A DNA stretch of 64,000 nt. Source: Nitrosomonas sp. (GTDB lineage Bacteria; Pseudomonadota; Gammaproteobacteria; Burkholderiales; Nitrosomonadaceae). Numbering within the stretch: the first letter of the stretch is position 1; every line of letters begins with the position of its first letter. The stretch is from positions 186,001 to 250,000 of the forward strand of contig JADJES010000003.1 in the NCBI GenBank assembly GCA_016708955.1. Reading direction: 5' to 3'. Shown here piece by piece: positions 19,237 to 28,511 of the stretch. A program made the translations under genes and the position numbers. The notes beneath the pieces are model-generated. The model worked only from the letters and a program-made list of their open reading frames with translations, had not been told where the DNA came from and made no database searches.

Positions 19237-20498
19237 TGAATATAAAAAGCATTTTAAAGCTGGGCGTATTAGGCCTGTATGGAGCTGCGATTGGAGCGGC
19301 ATCACTGGCGGTGACGCTGGTAGTAGACGTAGCACCGGCAGCGGCACACGGTGAACGTTCACAAGAACCGTTCTTACGTATGCGTAGTATTCAATGGTAC
19401 GACTTGAGATGGCAACCAAAAGTTACCAAAGTCAATGACATTGCTACCATGACAGGAAAGTTTCACTTAGCAGAAGATTGGCCACGTGCAGTAGGTAAGC
19501 CAACCCGTGCATTTTTTAACGTAGGTAGTCCTAGCCCGGTGTTTGTACGTTTAAGCACCAAGCTGAATGGCGAACCGACCTTCATATCAGGCCCGCTGGA
19601 AATTGGACGTGACTATGAATTTGAGGTGAAACTGAAAGCAAGGATCCCAGGACGTCATCACATGCACGCGATGGTGAACATCAAGGATGCAGGTCCTATT
19701 GCAGGTCCAGCCTCTTGGATGAACATCTCAGGAAGTTGGGATGACTTTACCAATCCAATCACCACACTGACAGGTAAAACCATTGATCTGGAGACCTTCA
19801 ACTTCAGCAATGGTATATTCTGGCACGTATTATGGTTAAGTTTGGGTTGCATTTGGATTGGCTATTTTGTAGCGAAACCGATGTTCTTGCCACGTAGCCG
19901 TGTATTGTTGGCGTATGGTGACGAACTACTGACATCGCCAACGGACAGGAAGTTTGGACTTGTATTTGCGATCCTGACCTGTGCGATCGTATGGGGAGGC
20001 TATCGTTATACAGAAAGCGTACATCCTTACACAATACCGATCCAAGCTGGTGAATCCAAAGTAGCACCAATGCCGATTGCACCGAACCCAGTTGCAATCA
20101 AAGTAACGCATGCTAACTATGACGTACCAGGCCGCGCATTACGTGTGACCATGGAAATCACCAACAATGGAGACACTGCGGTCAACATCGGTGAATTCAC
20201 CACGGCAGGTGTGCGTTTTGTTAACAAATTGGGACAGCAACACCTGGATCCGGATTATCCAAGAGAACTGGTAGCCACTGGTTTGACCATGGATGACGAC
20301 AAAGGAATTCAGCCTGGCGAAACCCGTGAAGTTAATATGGAAGCCAAAGATGCGTTGTGGGAAGTACAACGTTTGATGGCACTGTTGGGTGACCCAGAAA
20401 GCCGCTTTGGTGGCTTACTGATGACTTGGGACCAAGAAGGCAATCGCTATATCAATAGTATTGCTGGCGCAGTTATCCCAGTCTTTACCAAACTATAA
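19236..20498 (+). CDS. amoB: Ammonia monooxygenase subunit B
   Basis: Periplasm-facing copper subunit of ammonia monooxygenase (420 aa). A signal-like N-terminal helix ends at APAAA, so His38 would become the mature N terminus. Together with the HxH pair at H142/H144 (GRHHMHAM) it would form the PmoB-type copper site. A cupredoxin-like domain, two transmembrane helices (about 185-205 and 235-255) and a second cupredoxin domain follow, as in the family. A very strong terminator lies directly after the gene. Confidence 0.98.
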   Translation: MNIKSILKLGVLGLYGAAIGAASLAVTLVVDVAPAAAHGERSQEPFLRMRSIQWYDLRWQPKVTKVNDIATMTGKFHLAEDWPRAVGKPTRAFFNVGSPSPVFVRLSTKLNGEPTFISGPLEIGRDYEFEVKLKARIPGRHHMHAMVNIKDAGPIAGPASWMNISGSWDDFTNPITTLTGKTIDLETFNFSNGIFWHVLWLSLGCIWIGYFVAKPMFLPRSRVLLAYGDELLTSPTDRKFGLVFAILTCAIVWGGYRYTESVHPYTIPIQAGESKVAPMPIAPNPVAIKVTHANYDVPGRALRVTMEITNNGDTAVNIGEFTTAGVRFVNKLGQQHLDPDYPRELVATGLTMDDDKGIQPGETREVNMEAKDALWEVQRLMALLGDPESRFGGLLMTWDQEGNRYINSIAGAVIPVFTKL

Positions 20499-20516
20499 GT
20501 TAAGTAAAGCATCAAC

Positions 20517-20560
20517 ACCGGTACACCACTGTCGAAAGACAGCCGGTGTACCGGTTTTTT
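20517..20560 (+). terminator. Strong intrinsic terminator after amoB
   Basis: An 11-bp perfect outer stem (ACCGGTACACC at 20517-20527 with GGTGTACCGGT at 20545-20555) encloses a second stem CTGTC-GAAA-GACAG. A run of T follows. This should end most amoCAB transcripts. amoE and amoD downstream would then depend on read-through or their own promoter, which fits much lower expression of those genes. Confidence 0.9.
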
Positions 20561-20602
20561 ATTAGTAGGAAACAAAGTAAAATTCAGGGTACTACAAAGA
20601 GA

Positions 20603-20665
20603 ATGCGGACAATAGAAGAACAGGAAAAATTAGAGGCGCTTACCCAAGAGGAGGATTTGTCGTGA
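20603..20665 (+). CDS. Possible 20-codon leader ORF overlapping amoE
   Basis: ATG at 20603 opens a frame of 20 codons (MRTIEEQEKLEALTQEEDLS). Its TGA (20663-20665) overlaps the amoE GTG (20662-20664) in a GTGA arrangement. The amoE ribosome site AGAGGAGG lies inside it. It has only a weak ribosome site of its own. It could couple translation to amoE, or it may be chance. The acidic, polar composition shows no known domain. Confidence 0.3.
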   Translation: MRTIEEQEKLEALTQEEDLS

Positions 20666-21246
20666 CCAGACAAATAACACAAGCAGGGATTGCAGTCTTT
20701 ATACTTGTTATGGCACTTTACACAAGCACAGCTAGCGCGCATGGCAAAGTAGCCATGGAAGACGACAGCTGTATGCGCCGGATCGGCGAGAACATGATTC
20801 ACCTCAGCACCTACCAGCCACAGGTAAATGAGAGTGGTCATTATTGCACAGACATACCCAAAGCTGGCAGCACTGTACTCGTTATAGATTTAGTAGATCC
20901 TGCCTTGCGTGATATGCCAATTGGCGTGAAGGTAATCAAAGGCAGCAATGCGAGTGAAGGAGAAACCATCACCAACACACGCCCTGCGTTGTATCAAGAT
21001 GGTGTCATCAGCATGAGCAGTGCACTGGACCAAGGGAAATATCTCGTGCAGGTCACAGCAGAAGGAGTGCCGCCACTGCACTATGAGTATCATATGCGAG
21101 TGGAAATGATTAATTACGCAGATGTATTTAGAGCAAGCATAGGGCCAGTAGTCGGCTTATTGCTGACAACAATACTCGGGTATAAGCTCATCAGATCAAG
21201 GCGTTTTAGAGACTGGCTAGCCTCGCGTCGTGCACAGAAAGACTGA
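20662..21246 (+). CDS. amoE: AmoE, PmoD-like periplasmic copper-associated protein
   Basis: First of two paralogous genes after amoCAB, as in the betaproteobacterial amoCABED cluster (194 aa). A signal peptide (about 1-26, ending TSTASA) precedes a periplasmic domain with candidate copper ligands C37, M45, H47 and C62 (EDDSCMRR, ENMIHLSTYQP, HYCTDIP). A transmembrane helix follows (about 158-178) with a short basic tail. PmoD relatives bind copper and are needed for copper-dependent monooxygenase function in methanotrophs. The exact role of AmoE is not established. It starts with GTG behind AGAGGAGG. Confidence 0.88.
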   Translation: MTRQITQAGIAVFILVMALYTSTASAHGKVAMEDDSCMRRIGENMIHLSTYQPQVNESGHYCTDIPKAGSTVLVIDLVDPALRDMPIGVKVIKGSNASEGETITNTRPALYQDGVISMSSALDQGKYLVQVTAEGVPPLHYEYHMRVEMINYADVFRASIGPVVGLLLTTILGYKLIRSRRFRDWLASRRAQKD

Positions 21247-21312
21247 GAACACGATGACAATTAATAAAAGGGTCATCATAAACTAACCATTTATCGACAG
21301 GGAAGACAAACA

Positions 21313-21894
21313 ATGTCAGAAAGATTAATAGATATAAAGCAAGCAATATTAGTAGGATTATTTGCAGCAAGCATGCTGCTAACAGCGCAGGTACAAGCAC
21401 ATGGTGGCCTGGCTTTGGCGGAAGATATGTGTGTATTGACAGTAGGACCTTACAGGATGCACTTTACGGGCTATCAACCACTATCACAAGAAGAAGAATT
21501 CTGTGAAGACATACCGGAAGTTGGGAAAACGGTGATAGCACTGGACTATATTCAAGAAGAATTGCGCCCGCTAAAAACGGAAGTTCGAATTATTCGTGAC
21601 ACAGGATCAGAAGAAAATCTGGACGCGATAACAGTATTTCATTTACCACCGAAGGTATATCCAACAGCATCAATTACTATAGACCATACTTTCCCGGAAA
21701 AAGGTAAATTTGTCGGATTGGTGACAGTAACAGGTGGTGCGCAAGATTATGTATCACGCTTTCCGTTCTCAGTAGGAGAAGGTCGTCCAACACCTAAATC
21801 GGCAATAATTGCGCCTATTGTACTGGTGCTTGCAATTGGCGTTTTCTTCTATATGCGAAGCAAACGCAAATCAGATAATCAAGCTGCAGCTTAA
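21313..21894 (+). CDS. amoD: AmoD, PmoD-like periplasmic copper-associated protein
   Basis: Paralogue of the preceding gene (193 aa). It has a signal peptide (about 1-29, ending VQA), a domain with C40, M49, H50 and C64 (AEDMCVLTVG, YRMHFTGYQP, EFCEDIP), and a C-terminal transmembrane helix (about 163-182) followed by a basic tail. The Met-His pair is adjacent, as in PmoD. In AmoE the Met is one residue earlier. It probably acts in copper supply to or assembly of ammonia monooxygenase. A hairpin at 21913-21945 closes the cluster. Confidence 0.9.
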   Translation: MSERLIDIKQAILVGLFAASMLLTAQVQAHGGLALAEDMCVLTVGPYRMHFTGYQPLSQEEEFCEDIPEVGKTVIALDYIQEELRPLKTEVRIIRDTGSEENLDAITVFHLPPKVYPTASITIDHTFPEKGKFVGLVTVTGGAQDYVSRFPFSVGEGRPTPKSAIIAPIVLVLAIGVFFYMRSKRKSDNQAAA

Positions 21895-21912
21895 CAAAGA
21901 ATATTCCAAACT

Positions 21913-21945
21913 ATGGACACAACGAAGCGTGATTGTTGTGTCCAT
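21913..21945 (+). terminator. Hairpin after amoD
   Basis: ATGGACACAAC (21913-21923) and GTTGTGTCCAT (21935-21945) form a perfect 11-bp stem with an 11-base loop. The T-tail is weak. It lies between convergent amoD and dedA and probably ends transcription of the amo cluster. Confidence 0.65.
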
Positions 21946-21988
21946 TTCGTAAATAAATCAATTCAGTAGACAATGCTGTATTAGGAGT

Positions 21989-22591
21989 TTAGCGACTCGA
22001 GCGTCGGTGATAATTCCAATAGAGTGCAATACCTATCGTGCAACTGACGACTAATGCAATGACGATATCACGTAAATACTCCTTAATCAGCATTTCGTTT
22101 TCACCAATAAAGTAACCTAGCAGTGTCAAAATAATTACCCAGATTCCAGCGCCAAGACCTGTATAGAAGCAAAAAATAGGCAGATTCATTCTTGCCAGGC
22201 CAGCGGGTATGGAGATGTATTGCCGAATCATAGGGATTAATCGGCCAGTGAATGTGGAAATATGACCATGGCGTGCAAAGAAATCCTCCATTTGCTGTAG
22301 GTTGTGTTCTTTGAACATCACATATTTACCGTAACGTATCAGAAGTGGGCGGCCCAATTTAATCGCCAAATAGTAGTTGACTAGCGCGCCCAGTAAGCTT
22401 CCTAAGATACCGCATAGTATTACGGCTATCATATTCATTTCACCTTTTGAAGCCAAATAACCCGCGGGAATCATAATAATTTCACTGGGGAAAGGTATAA
22501 AGCTTGATTCAACCAGCATAAGCAGGAAAATTCCCGGGTACCCCAAACTACCGACCGTGTTGACAATCCAGTTGATAATTTCTGTTAACAA
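21989..22591 (-). CDS. DedA-family membrane protein
   Basis: Inner-membrane protein of 200 aa in the DedA/SNARE-associated family. These proteins are needed for membrane homeostasis, and some act as undecaprenyl-phosphate or phospholipid flippases. The family motifs ESSFIPFPSE (near residue 28), FxGRxxPxxRxxxSIPAG (here FTGRLIPMIRQYISIPAG) and several hydrophobic helices are visible. It starts 54 bp after the secF stop on the same strand and may be the last gene of the queA-tgt-yajC-secDF run. Its substrate cannot be read from sequence. Confidence 0.9.
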   Translation of the reverse strand: MLTEIINWIVNTVGSLGYPGIFLLMLVESSFIPFPSEIIMIPAGYLASKGEMNMIAVILCGILGSLLGALVNYYLAIKLGRPLLIRYGKYVMFKEHNLQQMEDFFARHGHISTFTGRLIPMIRQYISIPAGLARMNLPIFCFYTGLGAGIWVIILTLLGYFIGENEMLIKEYLRDIVIALVVSCTIGIALYWNYHRRSSR

Positions 22592-22645
22592 GAGCCTGCC
22601 TCACCTTGATTTGATAAAAAATAGATATTTAGTTGTCAGAAACTT

Positions 22646-23584
22646 TTATACCACTGCGCCATCATTTTCTAGCGGTTTCTTCTCTAACTTAACGAGATCT
22701 TCGCGCTTAACGCCTAGAAGCATAATAATGGAGCTGCCTACCATTATTGAAGAATAGATTCCAAATAGAATGCCGATTGTTAATGCCAGTGAGAAATAGT
22801 AAAGCACTTCACCCCCAAACAAAAGCATTGCGATAACTACCATCTGAGTGCTGCCATGCGTAATGATTGTGCGTGACATAGTTTGTGTAATGGCATTATC
22901 GATCACTTGTGTAATAGATGCTCTACGGTGTTTTCTAAAATTTTCTCGAATGCGATCAAAAATGACCACGGACTCATTGACAGAATAACCTAATATGGCC
23001 AATACAGCAGCCAATACGGTAAGTGAGAATTCCCACTGAAAGAATGCAAAACAACCGACGATGATAACGACATCATGCAAGTTAGCGATAATGCCTGCTA
23101 TACCAAACTTCCATTCAAATCGCACAGCCAAATAGGCAACTATGCCTAATGAAACAAATAGTAAGGCCAGCGCACCATTTTCTAATAATTCTGCACCAAC
23201 TTGCGGGCCTACAAATTCGACACGTCTCATTTCTACAGAGGAATCAGCTTGCTTGAGAGCATTCAATACGATTTCAGACAATTGTGCGGTAGAAACTTCA
23301 GGTTTAATGGGCAAACGTATGAGAACCTCACGGGAAGACCCGAAGTTTTGTACGCTGGCATCAGACATCTCAAGATCAACAAGGATACTTCTGATTTTTC
23401 CGAGATCAGCTGTCTGGCTATAGCTAACTTCTAGAACCGTACCGCCCGTAAAATCGACGCCAAGATTTAATCCTTTTGTGGCAATGAAGAAAACAGAAAG
23501 AATAAATGTTATCAATGAAATAACAGCCCCTTGTCGTCTCCAGCTCATGAAGGGGATGTCACGATTAAATCTAAAAAATTCCAT
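22646..23584 (-). CDS. secF: Protein-export membrane protein SecF
   Basis: Subunit of the SecDF complex that uses proton motive force to help pull proteins across the inner membrane. It is 312 aa, with six predicted transmembrane helices and a periplasmic domain after helix 1. LGVDFTGGTVLE after the first helix and LGYSVNESVVIFDRIREN in the later membrane bundle are characteristic. It follows secD by 21 bp on the same strand. Confidence 0.96.
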   Translation of the reverse strand: MEFFRFNRDIPFMSWRRQGAVISLITFILSVFFIATKGLNLGVDFTGGTVLEVSYSQTADLGKIRSILVDLEMSDASVQNFGSSREVLIRLPIKPEVSTAQLSEIVLNALKQADSSVEMRRVEFVGPQVGAELLENGALALLFVSLGIVAYLAVRFEWKFGIAGIIANLHDVVIIVGCFAFFQWEFSLTVLAAVLAILGYSVNESVVIFDRIRENFRKHRRASITQVIDNAITQTMSRTIITHGSTQMVVIAMLLFGGEVLYYFSLALTIGILFGIYSSIMVGSSIIMLLGVKREDLVKLEKKPLENDGAVV

Positions 23585-23605
23585 ATTTAATTCCTCATAA
23601 ACCAG

Positions 23606-25690
23606 CTATTGTTGTTTAGGTTGCTTGACATCAGATTTTTTACGCTTACTTTTGGTTTTAGTAATAGCTTTTTCATCTGGTCTAATTTTTGCATCGTCAA
23701 CAATGTTATTGGTTTCGGCTATCTTTTCTACTGGACTGATCGCTTCAGATTGAATATTTACTTTCTTCTGCTCGTTGATTCTTACCTTGCCGCTGGCAGT
23801 TGTATCCTCATTAGCTTCAACTTCTTCGTGAGAAATGGCTTTGTCGCTGGCCAGACGGTGCTTGGGTATCCAGATTTTTCCGATGGGAATGTGATCCAGT
23901 CGGCGCCGGCTTCCGTACATCAGATTTACCATACCTCTTGATACAAAGGTTGCAGTAAATACAGAAGTTAAGATACCTAAGCAAAGTACTACCGCAAAAC
24001 CTTTAACTGGTCCCGAGCCAAAAGCAAATAAAGCAATACCAGCGATTAAGGTCGTAATATTAGAATCTAAGATCGTGCCAAACGCACGTTCATATCCGGC
24101 ATGGATCGCGAGTTGCGGAGAAACACCAGCACGTAACTCATCCCGAATACGTTCATTAATTAGGATATTCGCATCGATAGCCATGCCCACAGTCAACGCC
24201 AGCGCAGCCATCCCGGGTAATGTCAGTGTGGCTTGCATGATGGATAATAAGCCTACCAATAGCAGCAAATTAAAACTAAGTGCTATTACTGAAATTACAC
24301 CAAATGCTGTGTAATAGATCATGATGAAGATGGCAACAGCAAAGAATCCATAAAGTGTCGAATTGAACCCTCGAGCAATATTATCAGCACCCAAGCTTGG
24401 ACCAACTGTACGTTCTTCAATAATATCCATCGGTGCGGCCAATGCACCTGCACGCAGTAACAATGCAACATCGCGAGCTTCCATACTGGTCATACGCCCG
24501 CTGATTTGGACACGCCCGCCGCCGATTTCTTCACGTATAACTGGTGCTGTGACTACTTCAGTTTGATTTTTCTCAATTAAAAGTATTGCCATTCTTCTAC
24601 CAACGTTTTCACGCGTTAACTGCTTGAAAATACGCGAACCATTGCTATCCAAATTAATATGCACCGCCGGTTGATTATCTTTATCAAAGCCGGGCTGTGC
24701 ATCGGTAATGCGCTCACCTGTGAGTAACACCTGTTTCTTGACGAGTATCGGACTACCGCCGCGTTCCTCATAAAGCTCCGTCCCAAATGGAACTTTTCCA
24801 CGTATGGCAGCGTCGAGATCATGTTCGTCATCGACCATACGAATTTCCAGTGTGGCTGTTCGTCCCAGAATATCTTTTGCCTTGGCTGTATCCTGAACGC
24901 CCGGTAATTGAACAATGACACGATCCGCTCCAGCTTTCTGAATGATCGGTTCAGCAACACCCAGTTCATTAACTCGATTACGCAGTGTAGTAATATTCTG
25001 CATTACGGCTGAATCTTGCATGCGCACTTGAGCTTCGGGTTTGATCGCAGCAATGAGGTGATATCTGTTATCGGCTTCCTTTTCAATTAAACCGAGATCA
25101 GGGTAATTCGATTTTAATTCAGCTTCTGCCTTTGCGCGTGCTTCGGTATCACGAAACTTCAAGATGAGTTTTTTATCTTGTTTCTCAAGTCCGGTATATG
25201 GGATTCTATTCTCACGTAATGTGCTGCGAATATCGGCGCTGTAACGATCCAGTGATTTCTCGAGTGCGCCCTCCATATCAACTTCAAGCATAAAATGCAC
25301 GCCGCCACGCAAGTCAAGCCCAAGATACATTGGTAAAGCGCCAAGATTGGTTAACCATTGGGGGGAGTTGGGTAGTAGATTCAGTGCAACAATGTATTCT
25401 TTGCCGAGCGTTGATTCCAAAAGGTCTTTCGCTTTGATTTGTATGTCAGTATCAGTGAAACGTGCTTTGATACTGCCTTCTTCAAGAAAAATTCCAACGG
25501 TTTCAATACTGGCTTTTTTTAATGCGTCTTCGACTCGTTGCAGCAAGGCTGTATCAACATTTGCTGAAACCCGTAACGATGAAATCTGTACTGCGGGAGA
25601 TTCACCGTAAAAATTAGGTAATGTGTAAAGCAGTCCGAGTAGAAGCGAAACCGCAATAATCAGATATTTCCAAAGTGCGTAGCGGTTCAT
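23606..25690 (-). CDS. secD: Protein-export membrane protein SecD, with extended C-terminal tail
   Basis: Large SecDF subunit (694 aa). It starts with MNRYALWKY and a first helix, then has the periplasmic P1 region (GLDLRGGVHFMLEVDM; QLPGVQD) and five further membrane helices including MAALALTVGMAIDANILINE. SecD proteins of this type usually end shortly after the last helix at about 620. Here a hydrophilic tail of about 80 residues follows, rich in Lys, Glu and Asp and ending in KKSDVKQPKQQ. The tail is probably cytoplasmic and has no recognised domain. The gene lies between yajC and secF. Confidence 0.95.
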   Translation of the reverse strand: MNRYALWKYLIIAVSLLLGLLYTLPNFYGESPAVQISSLRVSANVDTALLQRVEDALKKASIETVGIFLEEGSIKARFTDTDIQIKAKDLLESTLGKEYIVALNLLPNSPQWLTNLGALPMYLGLDLRGGVHFMLEVDMEGALEKSLDRYSADIRSTLRENRIPYTGLEKQDKKLILKFRDTEARAKAEAELKSNYPDLGLIEKEADNRYHLIAAIKPEAQVRMQDSAVMQNITTLRNRVNELGVAEPIIQKAGADRVIVQLPGVQDTAKAKDILGRTATLEIRMVDDEHDLDAAIRGKVPFGTELYEERGGSPILVKKQVLLTGERITDAQPGFDKDNQPAVHINLDSNGSRIFKQLTRENVGRRMAILLIEKNQTEVVTAPVIREEIGGGRVQISGRMTSMEARDVALLLRAGALAAPMDIIEERTVGPSLGADNIARGFNSTLYGFFAVAIFIMIYYTAFGVISVIALSFNLLLLVGLLSIMQATLTLPGMAALALTVGMAIDANILINERIRDELRAGVSPQLAIHAGYERAFGTILDSNITTLIAGIALFAFGSGPVKGFAVVLCLGILTSVFTATFVSRGMVNLMYGSRRRLDHIPIGKIWIPKHRLASDKAISHEEVEANEDTTASGKVRINEQKKVNIQSEAISPVEKIAETNNIVDDAKIRPDEKAITKTKSKRKKSDVKQPKQQ

Positions 25691-25778
25691 GGGTATCAGT
25701 TAAGTATCAAATAATAAAAGGTAAAAAGACATGTAACGGCAGGTACTAAATAATAATTCCCTATGTTACTGTGCGTGA

Positions 25779-26237
25779 TTATTTCTTTTCTGTATTTTTT
25801 TCAGCTTCATTATCGTTGTTATCTGAAGTTTCGATGGTATCTTCAACTTTCTTGGTTTCCGGTGCAGCAGTTGTTTTTATTGTTTTGTTTTTTTGTATTT
25901 TGCCTTTGGGTTCAATACTTTTCAGTGTTCCCTTGGGTAGTAAGGTTTGCACCGAAGATTTAAGCACAGTGACCTCTATGGTAGGAGCAACTTCGATGAC
26001 CACATAGTTTTCACTGACATTAATGATCTGGCCTAATATACCGCCGTTAGTGATGACTTCATCACCTCTTTGCAATGCTTCCACCATCTGTTTTTGTTCT
26101 TTTGCACGTTTGGCCTGGGGGCGGATCAGCAGTAAATAAAAAATGATAAGTATACCGAACATCGGTAACAGGCTCAGCCAGTCTGCGCCAGCTTGCGTTG
26201 ACGAAGCAGCTTGGGCAAATGCGTCATTTATCAGCAT
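25779..26237 (-). CDS. yajC: Preprotein translocase subunit YajC
   Basis: Small inner-membrane partner of SecDF (152 aa from this start). The ATG at 26237 has GGGAGA upstream and gives the expected MLINDAFAQ N terminus. An in-frame ATG ten codons earlier would bury that ribosome site. A single transmembrane helix (about 18-38, LLPMFGILIIFYLLLI) is followed by the conserved RPQAKRAKEQKQM and GDEVITNGGILG segments. The C terminus is lengthened by a polar tail of about 45 residues, comparable to the SecD tail. Confidence 0.94.
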   Translation of the reverse strand: MLINDAFAQAASSTQAGADWLSLLPMFGILIIFYLLLIRPQAKRAKEQKQMVEALQRGDEVITNGGILGQIINVSENYVVIEVAPTIEVTVLKSSVQTLLPKGTLKSIEPKGKIQKNKTIKTTAAPETKKVEDTIETSDNNDNEAEKNTEKK

Positions 26238-26284
26238 AAAATTCTCCCTTTTATTAAAAGGGTACATATTAGCATGATGACCGC

Positions 26285-27370
26285 TTATGCCAGAAATTCT
26301 TGTGCATATTCTTCAAATTGTTTATTTTCAATTGCCGTACGAATTTCCGCCATTAGTTGCTGATAATAGAATAAATTGTGAACAGTATTTAGGTGTGCAC
26401 CTAACATTTCATTGATGCGCTGTAAGTGATGCAGGTAAGCGCGACTGAAATGCTGGCAGGTATAGCAACCGCAGTGTTCGTCGGGGGGCGAGGTATCCAA
26501 GCGATAACGGCTATTGCGCAATTTGATAATGCCATGCCGCGTGTATAGCCAACCATTCCGAGCATTGCGCGTAGGCAGCACGCAATCGAACATATCAATA
26601 CCTTGGGCTACTGCGTTGACGATATCCGCTGGCGTACCTACACCCATCAAATAGCGTGGTTTATCAGCGGGCAGTAGCGGTGCGGTATGTTTGAGAATTC
26701 GTTGCATATCTGCTTTGGGTTCCCCGACCGATAATCCGCCAATGGCATAGCCGTCAAAACCGATGTCGTGCAGACCATCAAAAGATTGGTCACGCAGATG
26801 CTCATGCATGCCGCCTTGCACGATACCGAACAACGCATTGGAGTTATCACTGTGCGCTTGTTTGGAACGTTCCGCCCAGCGCAGGCTAAGTTCCATAGAG
26901 GTGCGGGCGATGGTTTCATCCGCCGGATAAGGCGTGCATTCATCAAAGATCATCACAATATCGGAATTGAGTGTACGCTGAATTCGCATCGACTCTTCCG
27001 GCGATAGGAAACAGTTGTCTCCATTAACCGGCGATTTGAAGTGAACGCCCTGCTCAGTGATTTTGCGCAACTCTCCCAAGCTATATACCTGAAATCCACC
27101 TGAGTCGGTTAATATCGGGCCATGCCAGCCCGTGAAATCGTGTAATCCACCATGCGCTTGGATAACTTCTAATCCGGGACGTAGCCACAAATGAAACGTA
27201 TTGCCCAGAATGATCTGTGCGTTCACGGTTTGCAGTGCGGCAGGAGACATGCTTTTGACTGCGCCGTAAGTTCCTACCGGCATGAAAACCGGTGTTTCGA
27301 CTGTCCCGTGCGCCAAGGTTAATGTGCCGCGGCGGGCGGTATGATCGGTCGAATGTAATTGAAATTTCAT
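26285..27370 (-). CDS. tgt: tRNA-guanine transglycosylase
   Basis: Exchanges G34 for preQ1 in tRNAs with GUN anticodons, a step of queuosine synthesis (361 aa). The active-site DSGGFQVYSLG, the nucleophile region FDCVLPTRNARNG and the zinc ligands Cys-x-Cys-x2-Cys...His (CGCYTCQHFSRAYLHH) are all present. Its ATG overlaps the queA stop in an ATGA arrangement, so translation is coupled. Confidence 0.97.
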   Translation of the reverse strand: MKFQLHSTDHTARRGTLTLAHGTVETPVFMPVGTYGAVKSMSPAALQTVNAQIILGNTFHLWLRPGLEVIQAHGGLHDFTGWHGPILTDSGGFQVYSLGELRKITEQGVHFKSPVNGDNCFLSPEESMRIQRTLNSDIVMIFDECTPYPADETIARTSMELSLRWAERSKQAHSDNSNALFGIVQGGMHEHLRDQSFDGLHDIGFDGYAIGGLSVGEPKADMQRILKHTAPLLPADKPRYLMGVGTPADIVNAVAQGIDMFDCVLPTRNARNGWLYTRHGIIKLRNSRYRLDTSPPDEHCGCYTCQHFSRAYLHHLQRINEMLGAHLNTVHNLFYYQQLMAEIRTAIENKQFEEYAQEFLA

Positions 27371-28401
27371 AAGCTTCTCTCAATAAGCATGGCATCCCCA
27401 TAGCTAAAAAACCGATACTGCGCTGCCACAGCATGCTGATAAGCGCGTTGAATATTATCCATGCCAGAGAAAGCTGAAACCAGCATGAGCAGTGTAGAGC
27501 AGGGCAGGTGAAAGTTGGTTAATAATCGCTCGGCCACTTGAAAACGATAGCCAGGCGTAATGAAAATCTGCGTGTCGCCATAACCTGCTACCAATTGACC
27601 CCGATGAAGCGATGCACAAGCCTCTAATGCGCGTAACGAAGTAGTGCCCACCGAGAGAATGCGGCCTCCTGTCGATTTAGCTTGCTCGATAGCGTCCACG
27701 GTGGCCTGGGGGATATGGAATGTTTCGCTATGCATGGTGTGATCGGCGATATTTTCAACGCGCACTGGCTGAAATGTCCCTGCACCGACATGTAAAGTAA
27801 CATAAACAATGATGACGCCCATCGCACGCAATCGATCCATCATGCCGGTATCGAAATGCAGACCGGCAGTCGGTGCTGCAACGGCTCCAGAGTTTCTGGC
27901 ATAAACAGTTTGATAACGCGCCTCATCCGCGGCAGTAGCTGATCGCGCAATGTAAGGCGGCAGCGGTAGTTGACCGTAACATTCCAATAATTCCGAGACT
28001 GTCTTTTCATGCTCAAAACGTAATGTATAAAATTCGCTTTCACGCGCGATTACAGTGACGGGAATAGCATCAGCCAATAACAGTCTAGAATCCGGTTTGG
28101 GTGCGTGGCTGGCGCGGATGGCGGCCAAAACATGACGATCATCCAACACACGCTCCACCATGACTTCCACTTTGCCACCACTGTCTTTTTTTCCAAATAT
28201 GCGCGCTTTGATCACCTGAGTATCATTAAACACCATGACATCCCCGGCACGAAGATAATTAGGCAAGTTGGAAAATAAAGCATCCTGCTGTTGATTACTG
28301 ATGCTATCCAGATAGAGCAAGCGGCTGCTGGTACGTTGTTCGGCGGGGAACTGTGCGATTAGCTCAGCGGGCAGATAATAATCAAAATCTTGAGTTTTCA
28401 T
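27367..28401 (-). CDS. queA: S-adenosylmethionine:tRNA ribosyltransferase-isomerase
   Basis: Transfers the ribosyl group of SAM to preQ1-tRNA to give epoxyqueuosine (344 aa). The start at 28401 gives the canonical MKTQDFDYYLP. The frame stays open 49 codons further upstream, but that extension has no family resemblance and reaches toward the tRNA-Leu gene. The motifs FNDTQVIKAR, PTAGLHF and HVGAGTFQPV are characteristic. The first gene of queA-tgt-yajC-secD-secF, it is divergent from the tRNA. Confidence 0.96.
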   Translation of the reverse strand: MKTQDFDYYLPAELIAQFPAEQRTSSRLLYLDSISNQQQDALFSNLPNYLRAGDVMVFNDTQVIKARIFGKKDSGGKVEVMVERVLDDRHVLAAIRASHAPKPDSRLLLADAIPVTVIARESEFYTLRFEHEKTVSELLECYGQLPLPPYIARSATAADEARYQTVYARNSGAVAAPTAGLHFDTGMMDRLRAMGVIIVYVTLHVGAGTFQPVRVENIADHTMHSETFHIPQATVDAIEQAKSTGGRILSVGTTSLRALEACASLHRGQLVAGYGDTQIFITPGYRFQVAERLLTNFHLPCSTLLMLVSAFSGMDNIQRAYQHAVAAQYRFFSYGDAMLIERSL

Positions 28402-28511
28402 GTCACCTATTATACTGGTGCAACATGATTTCCGCCCATGCAGCTTGCTGTGCTGCAGGTTTTCAGTGATAATTGCGCCTTCTGTTGGTTCAAATGTAAA
28501 CAGACAGTCTA

